A DNA stretch of 64,000 nucleotides from an uncultured Alphaproteobacteria bacterium (GTDB taxonomy: Bacteria; Pseudomonadota; Alphaproteobacteria; Micavibrionales; Micavibrionaceae), in contig CAMLJM010000004.1 of the NCBI GenBank assembly GCA_946480475.1, forward strand, positions 1 through 64,000, written 5' to 3'. Shown here one piece after another: positions 1 to 8,111 of this stretch; within the stretch, counting starts at the first letter, position 1; the number at the start of each line of letters is the position of its first letter. The translations under genes were made by a program, and so were the position numbers. The notes under the pieces are model-generated. The model was not told where the DNA came from and ran no database searches. It saw nothing but the letters and a program-made list of their open reading frames with translations.

Positions 1-1
1 A

Positions 2-727
2 TTCAACTCCGCCTTTAACCTTCTTCAATTCTGCGATGGCGCCGGTTGGGTTGGTTTACGTGGTGGTGTCGCACCACCACCGCCAGAAGAAGGCATTCCC
101 ACATCCGGCCTCATTCACCATTGGACCCTCAATGACAATCCTGCCACAAATACCTTGGTTGATTCCGCAGGTAGCGCAAATTGCACCATCAGCTCCGGAA
201 CATGGACAACAGCGACAAGATCAGGCAATACCGCCATGTCACTTGTAAATGGTTTCTCTTCTTGTGGAACGATCGCTAATATTTTGGGTATATCACAGTT
301 GACGATGACGGCCTGGATTAAACGAACAGCAACCAATAATACTATTTCAATTGGGATTGGCACACCTACATCAGCTGGTCTCTCTATCAATTTCTGGAAT
401 GACGGAGAGCTTTATCTTACCGTATCCCCTGATGGCGGCGGCTGGGATGAAGGGTATTATACTCTCAACGATACCAACTGGCATCACATCGCTCTGGTTT
501 TTGATGGTACGCAGTCTGGCAACACTAACAGACTAAAATTATATTTGAACGGCATAGAGACTGCACTGAGTTTTGGTGCCGTAACCATTCCTGCTGCCAC
601 ACCTTCCGTCGGTAATTTTGATATGGGTAACTATGATGCGCAGGCTGGCGATGGCTCCCTTGATGAAGTCAGGATTTACAACCGCGTTCTCACTAACGCA
701 GAAATCCAGGCATTAGCGGCACAATAA
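2..727 (+). CDS. LamG/concanavalin-A-like surface protein, 5' end missing
   Basis: The reading frame is open from the window edge, so the gene begins before base 1 and only its last 241 or so codons are here. The first residues (NSAFNLLQFCDGAGWV) resemble the short Cys-Asp-Gly-Trp segment found in alphaproteobacterial prepilin-like or tail-like surface proteins. A Gly/Pro linker follows (VAPPPPEEG), then a LamG_3 jelly-roll domain of about 190 residues with typical signatures: HHWTLNDN at its start, MTAWIKR, WHHIALVFDG, LKLYLNG and LDEVRIYNRVLTNAEIQAL at the end. LamG domains bind carbohydrate or protein ligands outside the cell. Location and ligand are inferred only. The gene converges on the esterase with a 3-base gap, and no terminator is visible between them. 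Confidence 0.75.
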   Translation, partial: FNSAFNLLQFCDGAGWVGLRGGVAPPPPEEGIPTSGLIHHWTLNDNPATNTLVDSAGSANCTISSGTWTTATRSGNTAMSLVNGFSSCGTIANILGISQLTMTAWIKRTATNNTISIGIGTPTSAGLSINFWNDGELYLTVSPDGGGWDEGYYTLNDTNWHHIALVFDGTQSGNTNRLKLYLNGIETALSFGAVTIPAATPSVGNFDMGNYDAQAGDGSLDEVRIYNRVLTNAEIQALAAQ

Positions 728-730
728 TAA

Positions 731-1381
731 TTACGCGAGCACTTTCTTCAGAAATTTCCGCGCATCCTGTATGCCGCGCATATCGATGGAATGCGGCAGC
801 ATGGGCGTTACACCGCCCTCTACCGAGAACCCGGCACGTTCCAATTTCTCTTTTGCGTGATAATAGGCTGATACCGGCACAACCATATCCGCCATGCCAT
901 GTATCAGCAGAATGGGCGGCTTGCGAAGAGAGGACATATCAACGCCCTCTTCTTCAATGAACGCGCCAGAATACCCGACAATACCGGCAATTTGTTCACG
1001 AAGGCGCGGGCCTGTGTACAAACTCATCATCGTGCCCTGCGAAAACCCCACCAGGGCCACTTTGCTAAGAGGCACATTATATTTACGGGCCGCCGATTCA
1101 ATGTAATCGCTCAGAATAGGCGCGGCATCCTGCACACCTTTTAATATGGCTTCCGGCGTCCATTCCTGCAGGCTGAACCATTGATATCCCATCGGGGCCA
1201 TGTCGCAATGAAACGGAGCATCTGGCGATATGAAAACCGTATTCGGCAATTCACTCTTGAACTCGTATGCCAGCCCCAGCAGGTCCTGACCGTTTGCACC
1301 CAGACCATGAAGAAAAATCACAAGACTGTCAGGTGCATTACCTGATGCCGGGCCATGCGTATATGTGCGTAGTTCAGACAA
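731..1381 (-). CDS. Alpha/beta-hydrolase, carboxylesterase/phospholipase family
   Basis: A 216-residue cytosolic serine hydrolase of the Abhydrolase_2 family (bacterial EstB/YpfH and eukaryotic acyl-protein thioesterase relatives). The oxyanion-hole segment FLHGLGAN lies at residues 23-30. The nucleophile elbow GFSQG is at 112-116 with Ser114, followed by Asp165 in HGMADMVVP and His197 in MLPHS, so the triad is complete. Length matches the family. It has no signal peptide. The natural substrate, a short-chain ester or lysophospholipid, cannot be told from the sequence. It stands 35 bases downstream of the PAP2 gene on the same strand and could be cotranscribed with it. Confidence 0.85.
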   Translation of the reverse strand: MSELRTYTHGPASGNAPDSLVIFLHGLGANGQDLLGLAYEFKSELPNTVFISPDAPFHCDMAPMGYQWFSLQEWTPEAILKGVQDAAPILSDYIESAARKYNVPLSKVALVGFSQGTMMSLYTGPRLREQIAGIVGYSGAFIEEEGVDMSSLRKPPILLIHGMADMVVPVSAYYHAKEKLERAGFSVEGGVTPMLPHSIDMRGIQDARKFLKKVLA

Positions 1382-1416
1382 ATTTATTATCCTTCTAAAA
1401 AGCCCCGTGAACTAGA

Positions 1417-2529
1417 TTATCCGTGTTTATCAGTGTCCGTCAGTGGTTTGATTTCATCCTTCGGCAGAAACAGGCCGACAATCTTCCATATTGTGAATGT
1501 CACTATGATCGACATATAACCATCCACCGCATAATGCCAGCCGATATGGACGGAACCCACCATAATAAAAGCCAGATACACGGTAAAAATCCAGCCCCAG
1601 GTTCTGCTAATGCGCCAGCCCAACAACATATTCAGGAATGCCACCGCCACATGCATGCTGGGAAATGCCGAGATACCGGAAAACAAATTGGTTTTCTTTT
1701 CATTATAGGCTGTGATCAAATAATCCATCGCCCACAGATCGAACACCTGCGCGCTTTCATGGCTGTTACGCAGGAAGCTCATTAAACCGGCATAAGGATT
1801 AGGCAAATCAGGATAGAAATGCCCAAAATAGCATGGCCCCGCTGATGAAAATATGGTCGCAAGGATAAAGCCGTTGACGATCCAGATCAGCACCATGGTC
1901 AGCAGGAATTGCGCGCGCAGGTTCGGGCGCTTGAGGCTGAATGCCTGCCAGAACACCACCATATATTTGCTAAAGAACCAGAGCTTATAAATAAAGCTAA
2001 CGATCGATGTAATGATCGCAGCCTTCAGCAAAGGATGCAACCATTCCCAAGGCTGTTTGCCGAAATGGATCGTACGATCAAGTTCAGCGAATACAGGGTC
2101 CCATGAGAATGGATTTACAAAGGGGATAAGATTTTTAGCGGATGTAAAAAAAGAGAAGAACAAAGGGATGAAAAGCATGACTGACAGGCCTGTCACGATG
2201 CGCCGCGGCGTAAACCAAACGGTACGCAATTCATGGATGAATATTGTCAGTGGACGAGCAGGCCGAATTACCAATGTGATATAGAGAAGACGCCCGGATA
2301 CGAATAATCCGGAAAACATTATGAGCGCGCCATGCAAGGGCCGTGAATATAACACGGAGGACAGGGTAAATCCCGCATCATAGGCCAGCGCCGTGTAATG
2401 CACGGCAACGCCGAAAGCCAATACAAGAGACAGATAGGCCCAGAAAAACCTGCTGCGCCTGACTTCGTTGCCAGCGCTGATCCAGGGGGTCAGGCGTTGC
2501 TTTAAACTATCGGAAATCTGGATTTTCAA
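1417..2529 (-). CDS. PAP2-family membrane phosphatase/phosphotransferase
   Basis: A 370-residue polytopic inner-membrane protein. Several hydrophobic segments precede a C-terminal PAP2 domain: AFPSMHVA at residues 288-295 (motif C2, His293) and HIGWHYAVD at 328-336 (motif C3, His332, Asp336). The arrangement is that of the PAP2_3 / inositol-phosphorylceramide-synthase-like group rather than of soluble acid phosphatases. The likely reaction is hydrolysis or transfer of a lipid phosphate head group at the periplasmic face. The last residues (KPLTDTDKHG) are encoded by a copy of a 31-base sequence found again at 8080-8110, so the C-terminus appears to have been formed or altered by a small repeat. 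The true substrate is unknown. Confidence 0.8.
   Translation of the reverse strand: MKIQISDSLKQRLTPWISAGNEVRRSRFFWAYLSLVLAFGVAVHYTALAYDAGFTLSSVLYSRPLHGALIMFSGLFVSGRLLYITLVIRPARPLTIFIHELRTVWFTPRRIVTGLSVMLFIPLFFSFFTSAKNLIPFVNPFSWDPVFAELDRTIHFGKQPWEWLHPLLKAAIITSIVSFIYKLWFFSKYMVVFWQAFSLKRPNLRAQFLLTMVLIWIVNGFILATIFSSAGPCYFGHFYPDLPNPYAGLMSFLRNSHESAQVFDLWAMDYLITAYNEKKTNLFSGISAFPSMHVAVAFLNMLLGWRISRTWGWIFTVYLAFIMVGSVHIGWHYAVDGYMSIIVTFTIWKIVGLFLPKDEIKPLTDTDKHG
1419..1449. repeat. 31-bp dispersed repeat, copy 1 (inside PAP2 3' end)
   Basis: Begins TATCCGTGTTTATCAGTG and ends GTGGTT. It matches 27 of 31 bases with positions 8080-8110, and the first 18 bases are identical. This copy supplies the stop codon and final codons of the minus-strand PAP2 gene. 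Confidence 0.6.
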
Positions 2530-2595
2530 GGTAGTGACTCTATATAGTGGACAGGGTTATAGATTCCGGGAAAATCAGGAGCAGATCAAGCCCTT

Positions 2596-4596
2596 ATGGC
2601 ATTGCCAGATAAAGAAATAATTACCCGCTTTGCACCGTCCCCGACAGGGCGGCTGCATTTGGGCCATGCCTATTCCGCCATCTTTGCCTATAACAAGGCC
2701 AAGGAAGCGCAGGGTCGCTTTTTATTACGCATAGAGGATATCGACCCCGCACGCTGCACCCCTGTATTTGAACAGGGAATTTATGAAGATTTGGCCTGGC
2801 TGGGCCTGAACTGGGAAACCCCTATACGGCGGCAATCCGACTATATGGAGGATTTTAAAGCAGCCTTGGCCAAACTCCATAATATGGAACTTCTCTATCC
2901 CTGTTTTTGTTCGCGTAAAGACATTCAGGAGGAAATTGCGCGTTCCGGCTATGCACCGCATATGACTATAGAAGGACCAGAGGGAATATTATACCCCGGC
3001 ACATGCCGCCATCTGTCACCGGAACAGCGACTTAAAAACATGGAAACGGGATTGCCTTACGCCTTTCGCCTGGATATGGAGCGGGCGCTTTCTTTTATAA
3101 AGAATCCTCTGACCTGGCATGACCTTGCTAAAGGCGAACAAACAGCTACACCTGAAATTCTGGGCGATGTCATTCTGGCGCGGAAGGACGTAGCCGCCAG
3201 TTATCACTTAAGCGTCATTGTTGACGATGATTTGCAGAACATCACGCTTGTCACGCGAGGCGAAGACTTGTTCTACGCCACCCACCTGCACCGCCTTTTG
3301 CAACATCTTCTCGGCTTAAAGACGCCGCAATATCACCATCATGGTTTATTACTGGATCATGAGGGAAAACGATTTGCCAAACGCAATAATGGGGTCACAT
3401 TGCAATATCTGCGTGATGTAGAAAAGAAAACACCTGCCGATATCATGAATATGGTCGGCCTGAGATTGCTGTCAGGCATGGCTGTCCTTGTTATGATTAC
3501 AACATTGCCAGCATATGCCAATCCCTCTGTTGAAAGGGAAGCCGTCCTTGAACAAGCTGCCCCGGAGTCCGGTCCTATAGACGGAAGATCAGATACTGTA
3601 AGCGATAAGACGACAGAGAGTGGCGAACCACTTACATTTGAACAAAACGTCACGCGGCAGATTATCCGCCAGCCCAAGAAAGAATTTATTACATTCTCCC
3701 TCGAGAATGATTCATTGGGCAGTGGTCGCGATAGCGATTATACAAATGGCACGCGCATAAGCTATTACAATACCCAGGCCCGGGTTCCTGAAATCATTCA
3801 CGGAATAGCTGGTAAAATTCCCTCTTTTGAAATTAATCAGACTACCAGTGTGTTCTATTCATTAGGGCAAAATCTTTATACCCCTTCCGATATTACTATT
3901 CGTGAGGCTGTGCCCGATGAACGTCCATGGGCTGCCTGGCTATATTTGTCTGCGGGCCTAAGCACAGCCACCGATAACCATGTTGATGAAATCGAACTCA
4001 CAGGCGGCGTCATTGGCCCTGCCGCCGCCGGCGAACCCGTGCAACGGGTCGTTCATGAGGTACTAGGCGTCAGCACCCCCAAGGGCTGGGGCAACCAGCT
4101 TCATAACGAACTGGGACTTATGGCGTCATGGAATCGCCGTTGGCCGGAAGCTGTCGAAGGCCATTTTGGTCCCCTTTATGGCGCGATTGAACCGAATATC
4201 GGCATAACGCTCGGTAACGTCTATACCTATGCCAATGTGGGCACGACTTTCATTATCGGCCCGCATGAGAAAGGTATTCAAGATACACCCCCGCGTGTGC
4301 GCCCCGCGATGCCAGGAACAGGATTCTTCAATACGCCCGATGATGAATTCAGCTGGTATTTGTTTGCAGGACTGGAGGGACGCGCGATGGCCCGGAACAT
4401 CTTCCTGGATGGCAACACCTTCCGGGACAGCCCCAGCATCGATAAGGAATATTTTGTCGGCGACGTTACCACTGGCTTGGCCCTGACCTGGGATGATTAC
4501 CGCCTGTCCTATTACATGACCTACCGTTCGCCCGAATATGAAGGCCAGGAAGAAAACACCCTGTTCGGCGGTCTGTCTTTAGCCTATCGCTATTAA
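2596..4596 (+). CDS. gluQ: Fused GluQ-tRNA(Asp) synthetase and LpxR-like outer-membrane lipid A deacylase
   Basis: One uninterrupted frame of 666 codons holds two unrelated proteins. Residues 1 to about 283 are glutamyl-Q tRNA(Asp) synthetase, which glutamylates queuosine in tRNA(Asp): class I motif HLGH at 21-24, zinc ligands Cys103, Cys105, Tyr133 and Cys137, and a KRFAKR loop in the KMSKS position; the region ends where GluQRS proteins normally end. From Met284 (base 3445) the chain starts a hydrophobic signal-peptide-like stretch ending AYANPS. A DUF2219/LpxR-type beta-barrel follows with SLENDSLG, DYTNGTRISYYN, RPWAAWLY and HEVLGVSTPKGWGNQLHNELG. LpxR removes the 3'-acyloxyacyl chain of lipid A in the outer membrane. 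A cytosolic enzyme fused upstream of a signal peptide is biologically awkward, so internal initiation at 3445 or 3451, or loss of a stop codon, is likely. Confidence 0.8.
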   Translation: MALPDKEIITRFAPSPTGRLHLGHAYSAIFAYNKAKEAQGRFLLRIEDIDPARCTPVFEQGIYEDLAWLGLNWETPIRRQSDYMEDFKAALAKLHNMELLYPCFCSRKDIQEEIARSGYAPHMTIEGPEGILYPGTCRHLSPEQRLKNMETGLPYAFRLDMERALSFIKNPLTWHDLAKGEQTATPEILGDVILARKDVAASYHLSVIVDDDLQNITLVTRGEDLFYATHLHRLLQHLLGLKTPQYHHHGLLLDHEGKRFAKRNNGVTLQYLRDVEKKTPADIMNMVGLRLLSGMAVLVMITTLPAYANPSVEREAVLEQAAPESGPIDGRSDTVSDKTTESGEPLTFEQNVTRQIIRQPKKEFITFSLENDSLGSGRDSDYTNGTRISYYNTQARVPEIIHGIAGKIPSFEINQTTSVFYSLGQNLYTPSDITIREAVPDERPWAAWLYLSAGLSTATDNHVDEIELTGGVIGPAAAGEPVQRVVHEVLGVSTPKGWGNQLHNELGLMASWNRRWPEAVEGHFGPLYGAIEPNIGITLGNVYTYANVGTTFIIGPHEKGIQDTPPRVRPAMPGTGFFNTPDDEFSWYLFAGLEGRAMARNIFLDGNTFRDSPSIDKEYFVGDVTTGLALTWDDYRLSYYMTYRSPEYEGQEENTLFGGLSLAYRY

Positions 4597-4618
4597 TATA
4601 AAGGCATGATATGTTGCT

Positions 4619-4639
4619 TATGGCGACTTAATAGCCATA
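4619..4639. promoter_or_regulatory. Inverted repeat overlapping the XRE gene leader
   Basis: TATGGC and GCCATA are separated by nine bases, ending 10 bases before the ATG at 4650 and touching the AGGA that serves as its ribosome-binding site. Such a dyad is what an autoregulating XRE protein would bind. This is inference. Confidence 0.35.
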
Positions 4640-4649
4640 GGACACATAT

Positions 4650-4967
4650 ATGCAGCACGATCTCATCCATATCCAGGGCAAGGCCTATGTTCTCGTTCCG
4701 CTCCATGAATACAGAGGTATGTCATCCGGGCAAGTCAGGAATAGCGATCTGCCGGAGGATATCATGGATAAGATCTTCGCCCGATCGGAAAATCCTATCA
4801 AAATTTTGCGTAAATTTCGGGGCATGACCCAAGCTGATCTTGCTGAAAGATCAGGATTATCAAGACCTTATCTTGCTGAAATTGAGACAGGACGCAAAGA
4901 AGGATCAGTAACCGCGCTGAAGAACCTGGCTGCTGCGCTGGAAACAGAGATTAGCTATCTGATCTAA
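4650..4967 (+). CDS. XRE-family helix-turn-helix regulator
   Basis: A protein of 105 residues. The C-terminal half (about 50-104) is a classic HTH_3 domain: KILRKFRGMTQADLAERSGLSRPYLAEIETGRKEGS then a helix with LKNLAAALE. The N-terminal 45 residues (MQHDLIHIQGKAYVLVPLHEY) resemble the strand-rich leader seen in antitoxin-like XRE proteins of alphaproteobacteria, but no partner toxin lies beside it. The start is supported by AGGA seven bases upstream. The stop codon overlaps that of the convergent nitrilase gene. It probably binds DNA as a dimer; its target is unknown, with self-repression suggested by the dyad in its leader. Confidence 0.8.
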   Translation: MQHDLIHIQGKAYVLVPLHEYRGMSSGQVRNSDLPEDIMDKIFARSENPIKILRKFRGMTQADLAERSGLSRPYLAEIETGRKEGSVTALKNLAAALETEISYLI

Positions 4968-5791
4968 CCTATTGAATAATCACGATCATGGATGAGCGCC
5001 GGGATAGCTTCGCGGGCAGTCTTAACCGCATTCAAATCCAGCTCAGCCATTATGATTCCTGTGTTTTCACCATCACCTTCGGCCAGAATAACGCCCCAAG
5101 GATCAATGATGAGTGAATGGCCGTAGGTTTTGCGGTCACCTTCGTGCGTTCCCACCTGCGCCGGCGCCAAAACAAAGGCGCCATTCTCAATGGCTCTGGC
5201 CCTTAACAAAGTGTGCCAATGCGCCTGCCCTGTCGGAACGGTAAAGGCAGCCGGCACCGTCAGAATGGTCGCGCCTGCCTTGGAGAGCGTCCGAAAAAGG
5301 GATGCAAAGCGCAGATCATAACAGATAGCCAGACCCAGCTTGCCCCATGGCGTTTCTGCCACCACGGCACGTGTTCCCGGCTTTACGACAGCACTTTCAC
5401 GATGAACTTCCCCCGTGGGCAAATCGACGTCAAATAGATGGATCTTGTCGTAATCAGCAACAATGTTGCCATTGGCATCAATCAAAATAGATCTATTGAG
5501 GATTTTTTGTTCCGGGAGCAGTACGGATATCGATCCTGCCAAGATCCAGACACCCAGTTCCTTGGCCAAAGCTGCAAAACGGGTCACTACCGGGTGCCCC
5601 TCGATCACCTTTGCTGATTTCAGCTTCTCTGTAGCAGGCCTGCGTATATGACAGGTATTTTCCGGCGTCAGGATAAACTGCGCCCCTTTGGCAGCGGCCT
5701 CACGGATCAGAGTTTCGGCAGCAATAATATTTTCCGCAATATCAGGCCCCGAATTCATCTGAACCAGAGCCACTTTTACTTTATCCGTCAT
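4964..5791 (-). CDS. Carbon-nitrogen hydrolase, Nit2/omega-amidase-like
   Basis: A 275-residue nitrilase-superfamily enzyme. The catalytic triad is visible as Glu44 (LTPENTC), Lys116 (YDKIHLFDVDLP) and Cys157 (GLAICYDLRF). The sequence after the Lys, with Asp-Leu-Pro-Thr-Gly, and the ICYDLRFASLFR segment place it in the Nit1/Nit2 branch, which hydrolyses deaminated glutathione or alpha-ketoglutaramate. It overlaps glutaredoxin by the ATGA junction at 5788-5791, so the two are translationally coupled; a thiol-repair role together with Grx fits a deaminated-glutathione amidase. Which amide is used in vivo is not certain. Confidence 0.85.
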   Translation of the reverse strand: MTDKVKVALVQMNSGPDIAENIIAAETLIREAAAKGAQFILTPENTCHIRRPATEKLKSAKVIEGHPVVTRFAALAKELGVWILAGSISVLLPEQKILNRSILIDANGNIVADYDKIHLFDVDLPTGEVHRESAVVKPGTRAVVAETPWGKLGLAICYDLRFASLFRTLSKAGATILTVPAAFTVPTGQAHWHTLLRARAIENGAFVLAPAQVGTHEGDRKTYGHSLIIDPWGVILAEGDGENTGIIMAELDLNAVKTAREAIPALIHDRDYSIG

Positions 5792-6048
5792 TTCAGCATC
5801 TCATCGAGTTTTCCGGCGGATTCCAGCGCATAAAGATCATCGCAGCCCCCCACATGAACATTATCTATGAAAATCTGGGGCACTGTACGGCGGCCATTGG
5901 CACGTTGCAGCATCAATTCGCGCGCCGCATCATCCATATCAACACGTATTTCCACGGGGGTAACCCCTTTTCGCTTCAAAAGATCCTTAGCCCTAACGCA
6001 ATAGGGACAAACCTGCGTTGTGTAGATTTCGACGTTTGCCATTTCCAT
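5788..6048 (-). CDS. grxC: Glutaredoxin 3
   Basis: An 86-residue dithiol glutaredoxin with the active site CPYC at residues 14-17, RRTVPQIFIDNVHVGG (cis-Pro and glutathione-binding segment) and the GG-CDDLYALE end. It reduces protein disulfides and glutathione mixed disulfides in the cytosol. A second in-frame ATG two codons later (6042) has the better-spaced AGGA, so the first two residues may be absent. It is the first gene of a two-gene minus-strand unit with the Nit2-like amidase. It is divergent from the Cys-rich exported protein, which starts 48 bases away. Confidence 0.9.
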   Translation of the reverse strand: MEMANVEIYTTQVCPYCVRAKDLLKRKGVTPVEIRVDMDDAARELMLQRANGRRTVPQIFIDNVHVGGCDDLYALESAGKLDEMLK

Positions 6049-6095
6049 GTATCCTGTAAAGTACTATCTAGATGATATAGAACGTACTGAAGTCA

Positions 6096-6869
6096 ATGAA
6101 TAGTCAAAAGCTGCTGATCATTTCCGTTATTGCCGCCCTGTTGATGATCGGGGGCGCGGTTGCCTTTGTGAAATTCCGCAATGCGGGCTTATCACAAGCA
6201 ACATCCAGTAATGCGGATCATGTCGTTATCGATGAAATCATGTCATCGTGCAAACCGAATGATCAATGCATCGTTATCGATACCAAATGCAGTTTCTGCT
6301 GTGATTTCGTAGCCATCAATGCCAAAAGCGAAGCCTTGTTCAACCAGATGTTTGACCAGACCTGCAAACATTACAAAGGCGCTTACTGTGAGTGCCATGA
6401 CCTGAGCAGCTATCCGTCCTGCGTCAACGGCAAATGTCAGATGGTCAAATGGACAGAGAACAAAGCGTTGCAAGCCCCACCTGCAAGAAAGGGGGCACCG
6501 CAAGCTGCACCTGCAGCCACCCCCGCTCCGCCTGCAGTACAACAACCCGCGCAAGTCCCCGTGCCTCAACCGACACCACAAGCCGTCCCGGTTGTCCCTG
6601 CAACACGGACAGCACCTGTGGCGCCTCCTGCGACATCTGCAACGCCGGCTGTTACGGCTACGCCCGCGTCTGTGCCTGTTGCCCCTACGCCTGCTGAACC
6701 TGCTCCTGCTGAACCTGCGCCAGAATCTTCATACGATGCCTTCGGCGAGACTGAAACGGTACCGGCTGATGAGACCGCTCCGGTTGATGATCTTTATGCC
6801 CCGTTGCCTGAGACTTATACGCCCCCTACAACACCGGAAGAGGATGGCGTCCATGTTATCCAACCCTAA
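6096..6869 (+). CDS. Exported Cys-rich protein with long Pro/Ala-rich tail, unknown function
   Basis: I do not recognise a named family. The 257 residues fall into three parts. A single N-terminal membrane anchor (about 6-25) comes first. A compact domain of about 70 residues then holds ten cysteines between 52 and 114 (C52, C58, C65, C68, C69, C90, C98, C100, C109, C114), with the spacing C-x5-C-x6-C-x2-CC reminiscent of small secreted disulfide domains. The remaining half is Pro/Ala/Val low-complexity sequence (APVAPPATSATPAV and similar). The topology suggests a periplasmic disulfide-rich domain tethered to the membrane. The 3' end overlaps the start of the UbiH-like gene, so they are probably cotranscribed; its divergent neighbour is glutaredoxin. 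Confidence 0.7.
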   Translation: MNSQKLLIISVIAALLMIGGAVAFVKFRNAGLSQATSSNADHVVIDEIMSSCKPNDQCIVIDTKCSFCCDFVAINAKSEALFNQMFDQTCKHYKGAYCECHDLSSYPSCVNGKCQMVKWTENKALQAPPARKGAPQAAPAATPAPPAVQQPAQVPVPQPTPQAVPVVPATRTAPVAPPATSATPAVTATPASVPVAPTPAEPAPAEPAPESSYDAFGETETVPADETAPVDDLYAPLPETYTPPTTPEEDGVHVIQP

Positions 6870-8052
6870 AAATTCTCATGATGTCATTATCAGTGGTGGC
6901 GGCACACCGGGCATTACAACAGCTTTGTTGCTGGCGAAAGCTGGTTTGAATGTGGGCTTGATTGATCCCGCCCCGCTTTCGCAATTCAAAATAAAGCCCC
7001 CGGAAGGTCGTACATCGGCGCTGATGCAAAGCTCCATCAGAACTTTAATGCGTGCGGGGGCGTGGGATAACTGCCTGCCCCACGGTGCTCCCTTAAAAAT
7101 CCTTCGCATTATCGATGACAGCACGGGTGGCAAGCGCGCGCAGATAGAAACTGATTTTCCAGCAAATGATATTGATCTGGAATATTTTGGCGTCAATATG
7201 CCGAATAATATATTGCGTGCCATCCTGGCGATTGCGGCCACTCAAAATAAGAACATCACCCTGTATGACACATTGTCACTACAATCGTTCAAGGCTGATG
7301 ATTTTGGCATAACCGTTGTTTTGTCAGATGGTTCAGCATTACGTGGCAATCTCCTTGTGGCTGCTGATGGGCGCCAATCGCTTATACGCACACAATCTGG
7401 CATCGATGCGTGGCAGCACGAATATGGCCAGAGCGCTGTCACCTGCCTTATCGAGCACACCGGATCACATGATTTCGTGTCTACTGAATTTCACAGACCC
7501 GGCGGCCCTTTTACATTAGTGCCTATGCCCGGAAATATGTCGAGCGTCGTCTGGGTTGAAAAAGCTGATGATGCCGATCAAATCATGCGATTAAATAAAC
7601 AGGCCTTTGAGCACGCTCTGCAGGATCGGACATGTAATAAGCTGGGACGCATTAAGCTGGCATCCGATCCACAATCATGTCCGCTTATAGCCATACGCGC
7701 GCACAATCTTACCGCCCCTCGCATTGCACTCATGGCGGAAGCCGCCCATGTGTTGTCACCCCTGGGTGCGCAAGGTTTGAATTTAAGCTTGCGCGATGCC
7801 GATAGCTTGGCCCATACGATTATTGAGGCCGCACAAACGGGCCTTGATATCGGATCACAATCTATTTTGAAGTCTTATGAAAGCCAGCGCCGCACTGATG
7901 TATTACTACGGTCACTTGGCACTGATGGCTTAACGCGCTTTGTCAGCCATAATATTCGTCCCGTTCATGAAATACGACGCGCCGGTTTGCGCACACTTAG
8001 CATGATTGAGCCATTACGTCTGTATGCCATGCAGCAGGGTATGGCCGTTTAA
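6853..8052 (+). CDS. UbiH/Coq6-family FAD-dependent aromatic hydroxylase
   Basis: A 399-residue flavoprotein monooxygenase. The FAD-binding GGGTPG loop follows the first strand (HDVIISGGGTPGITTALLLAKAG), DGRQSLIRTQSG matches the DG motif, and the second FAD motif is modified to AEAAHVLSPLGAQGLNLSLRDA, a UbiH/UbiF/Coq6 hallmark (normally GDAAH). These enzymes hydroxylate the ubiquinone ring. The start at 6853 was chosen because GGAAGAGGA lies eight bases upstream; an ATG at 6844 is too close to it, and the much longer ORF upstream is only frame overlap with the preceding gene. Position-specificity (C5, C6 or C1) cannot be decided. Downstream lies a copy of the 31-bp repeat. Confidence 0.85.
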   Translation: MLSNPKNSHDVIISGGGTPGITTALLLAKAGLNVGLIDPAPLSQFKIKPPEGRTSALMQSSIRTLMRAGAWDNCLPHGAPLKILRIIDDSTGGKRAQIETDFPANDIDLEYFGVNMPNNILRAILAIAATQNKNITLYDTLSLQSFKADDFGITVVLSDGSALRGNLLVAADGRQSLIRTQSGIDAWQHEYGQSAVTCLIEHTGSHDFVSTEFHRPGGPFTLVPMPGNMSSVVWVEKADDADQIMRLNKQAFEHALQDRTCNKLGRIKLASDPQSCPLIAIRAHNLTAPRIALMAEAAHVLSPLGAQGLNLSLRDADSLAHTIIEAAQTGLDIGSQSILKSYESQRRTDVLLRSLGTDGLTRFVSHNIRPVHEIRRAGLRTLSMIEPLRLYAMQQGMAV

Positions 8053-8079
8053 AGAAGAACCACGGATTAAGTGGAAAAA

Positions 8080-8110
8080 TATCCGTGTTTATCAGTGCTC
8101 ATCTGTGGTT
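8080..8110. repeat. 31-bp dispersed repeat, copy 2 (intergenic, with partial inverted copy)
   Basis: Shares 27 of 31 bases with 1419-1449. An inverted fragment AACCACGGAT lies just upstream at 8058-8067, so the transcript could fold (AACCACGGAT against ATCCGTG or GTGGTT). It sits between the convergent UbiH-like and comF genes and could serve as a stem-loop transcript end. Similar ATCCGTG-type repeats occur in many bacterial genomes, in my recollection. Confidence 0.55.
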
Positions 8111-8111
8111 T

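Noticed and set aside
6592..6852. Long N-terminal extension of the UbiH-like frame
   Set aside because: It is the shadow of the Pro/Ala-rich tail in another frame; the FAD domain starts after 6853, where a good ribosome site exists.
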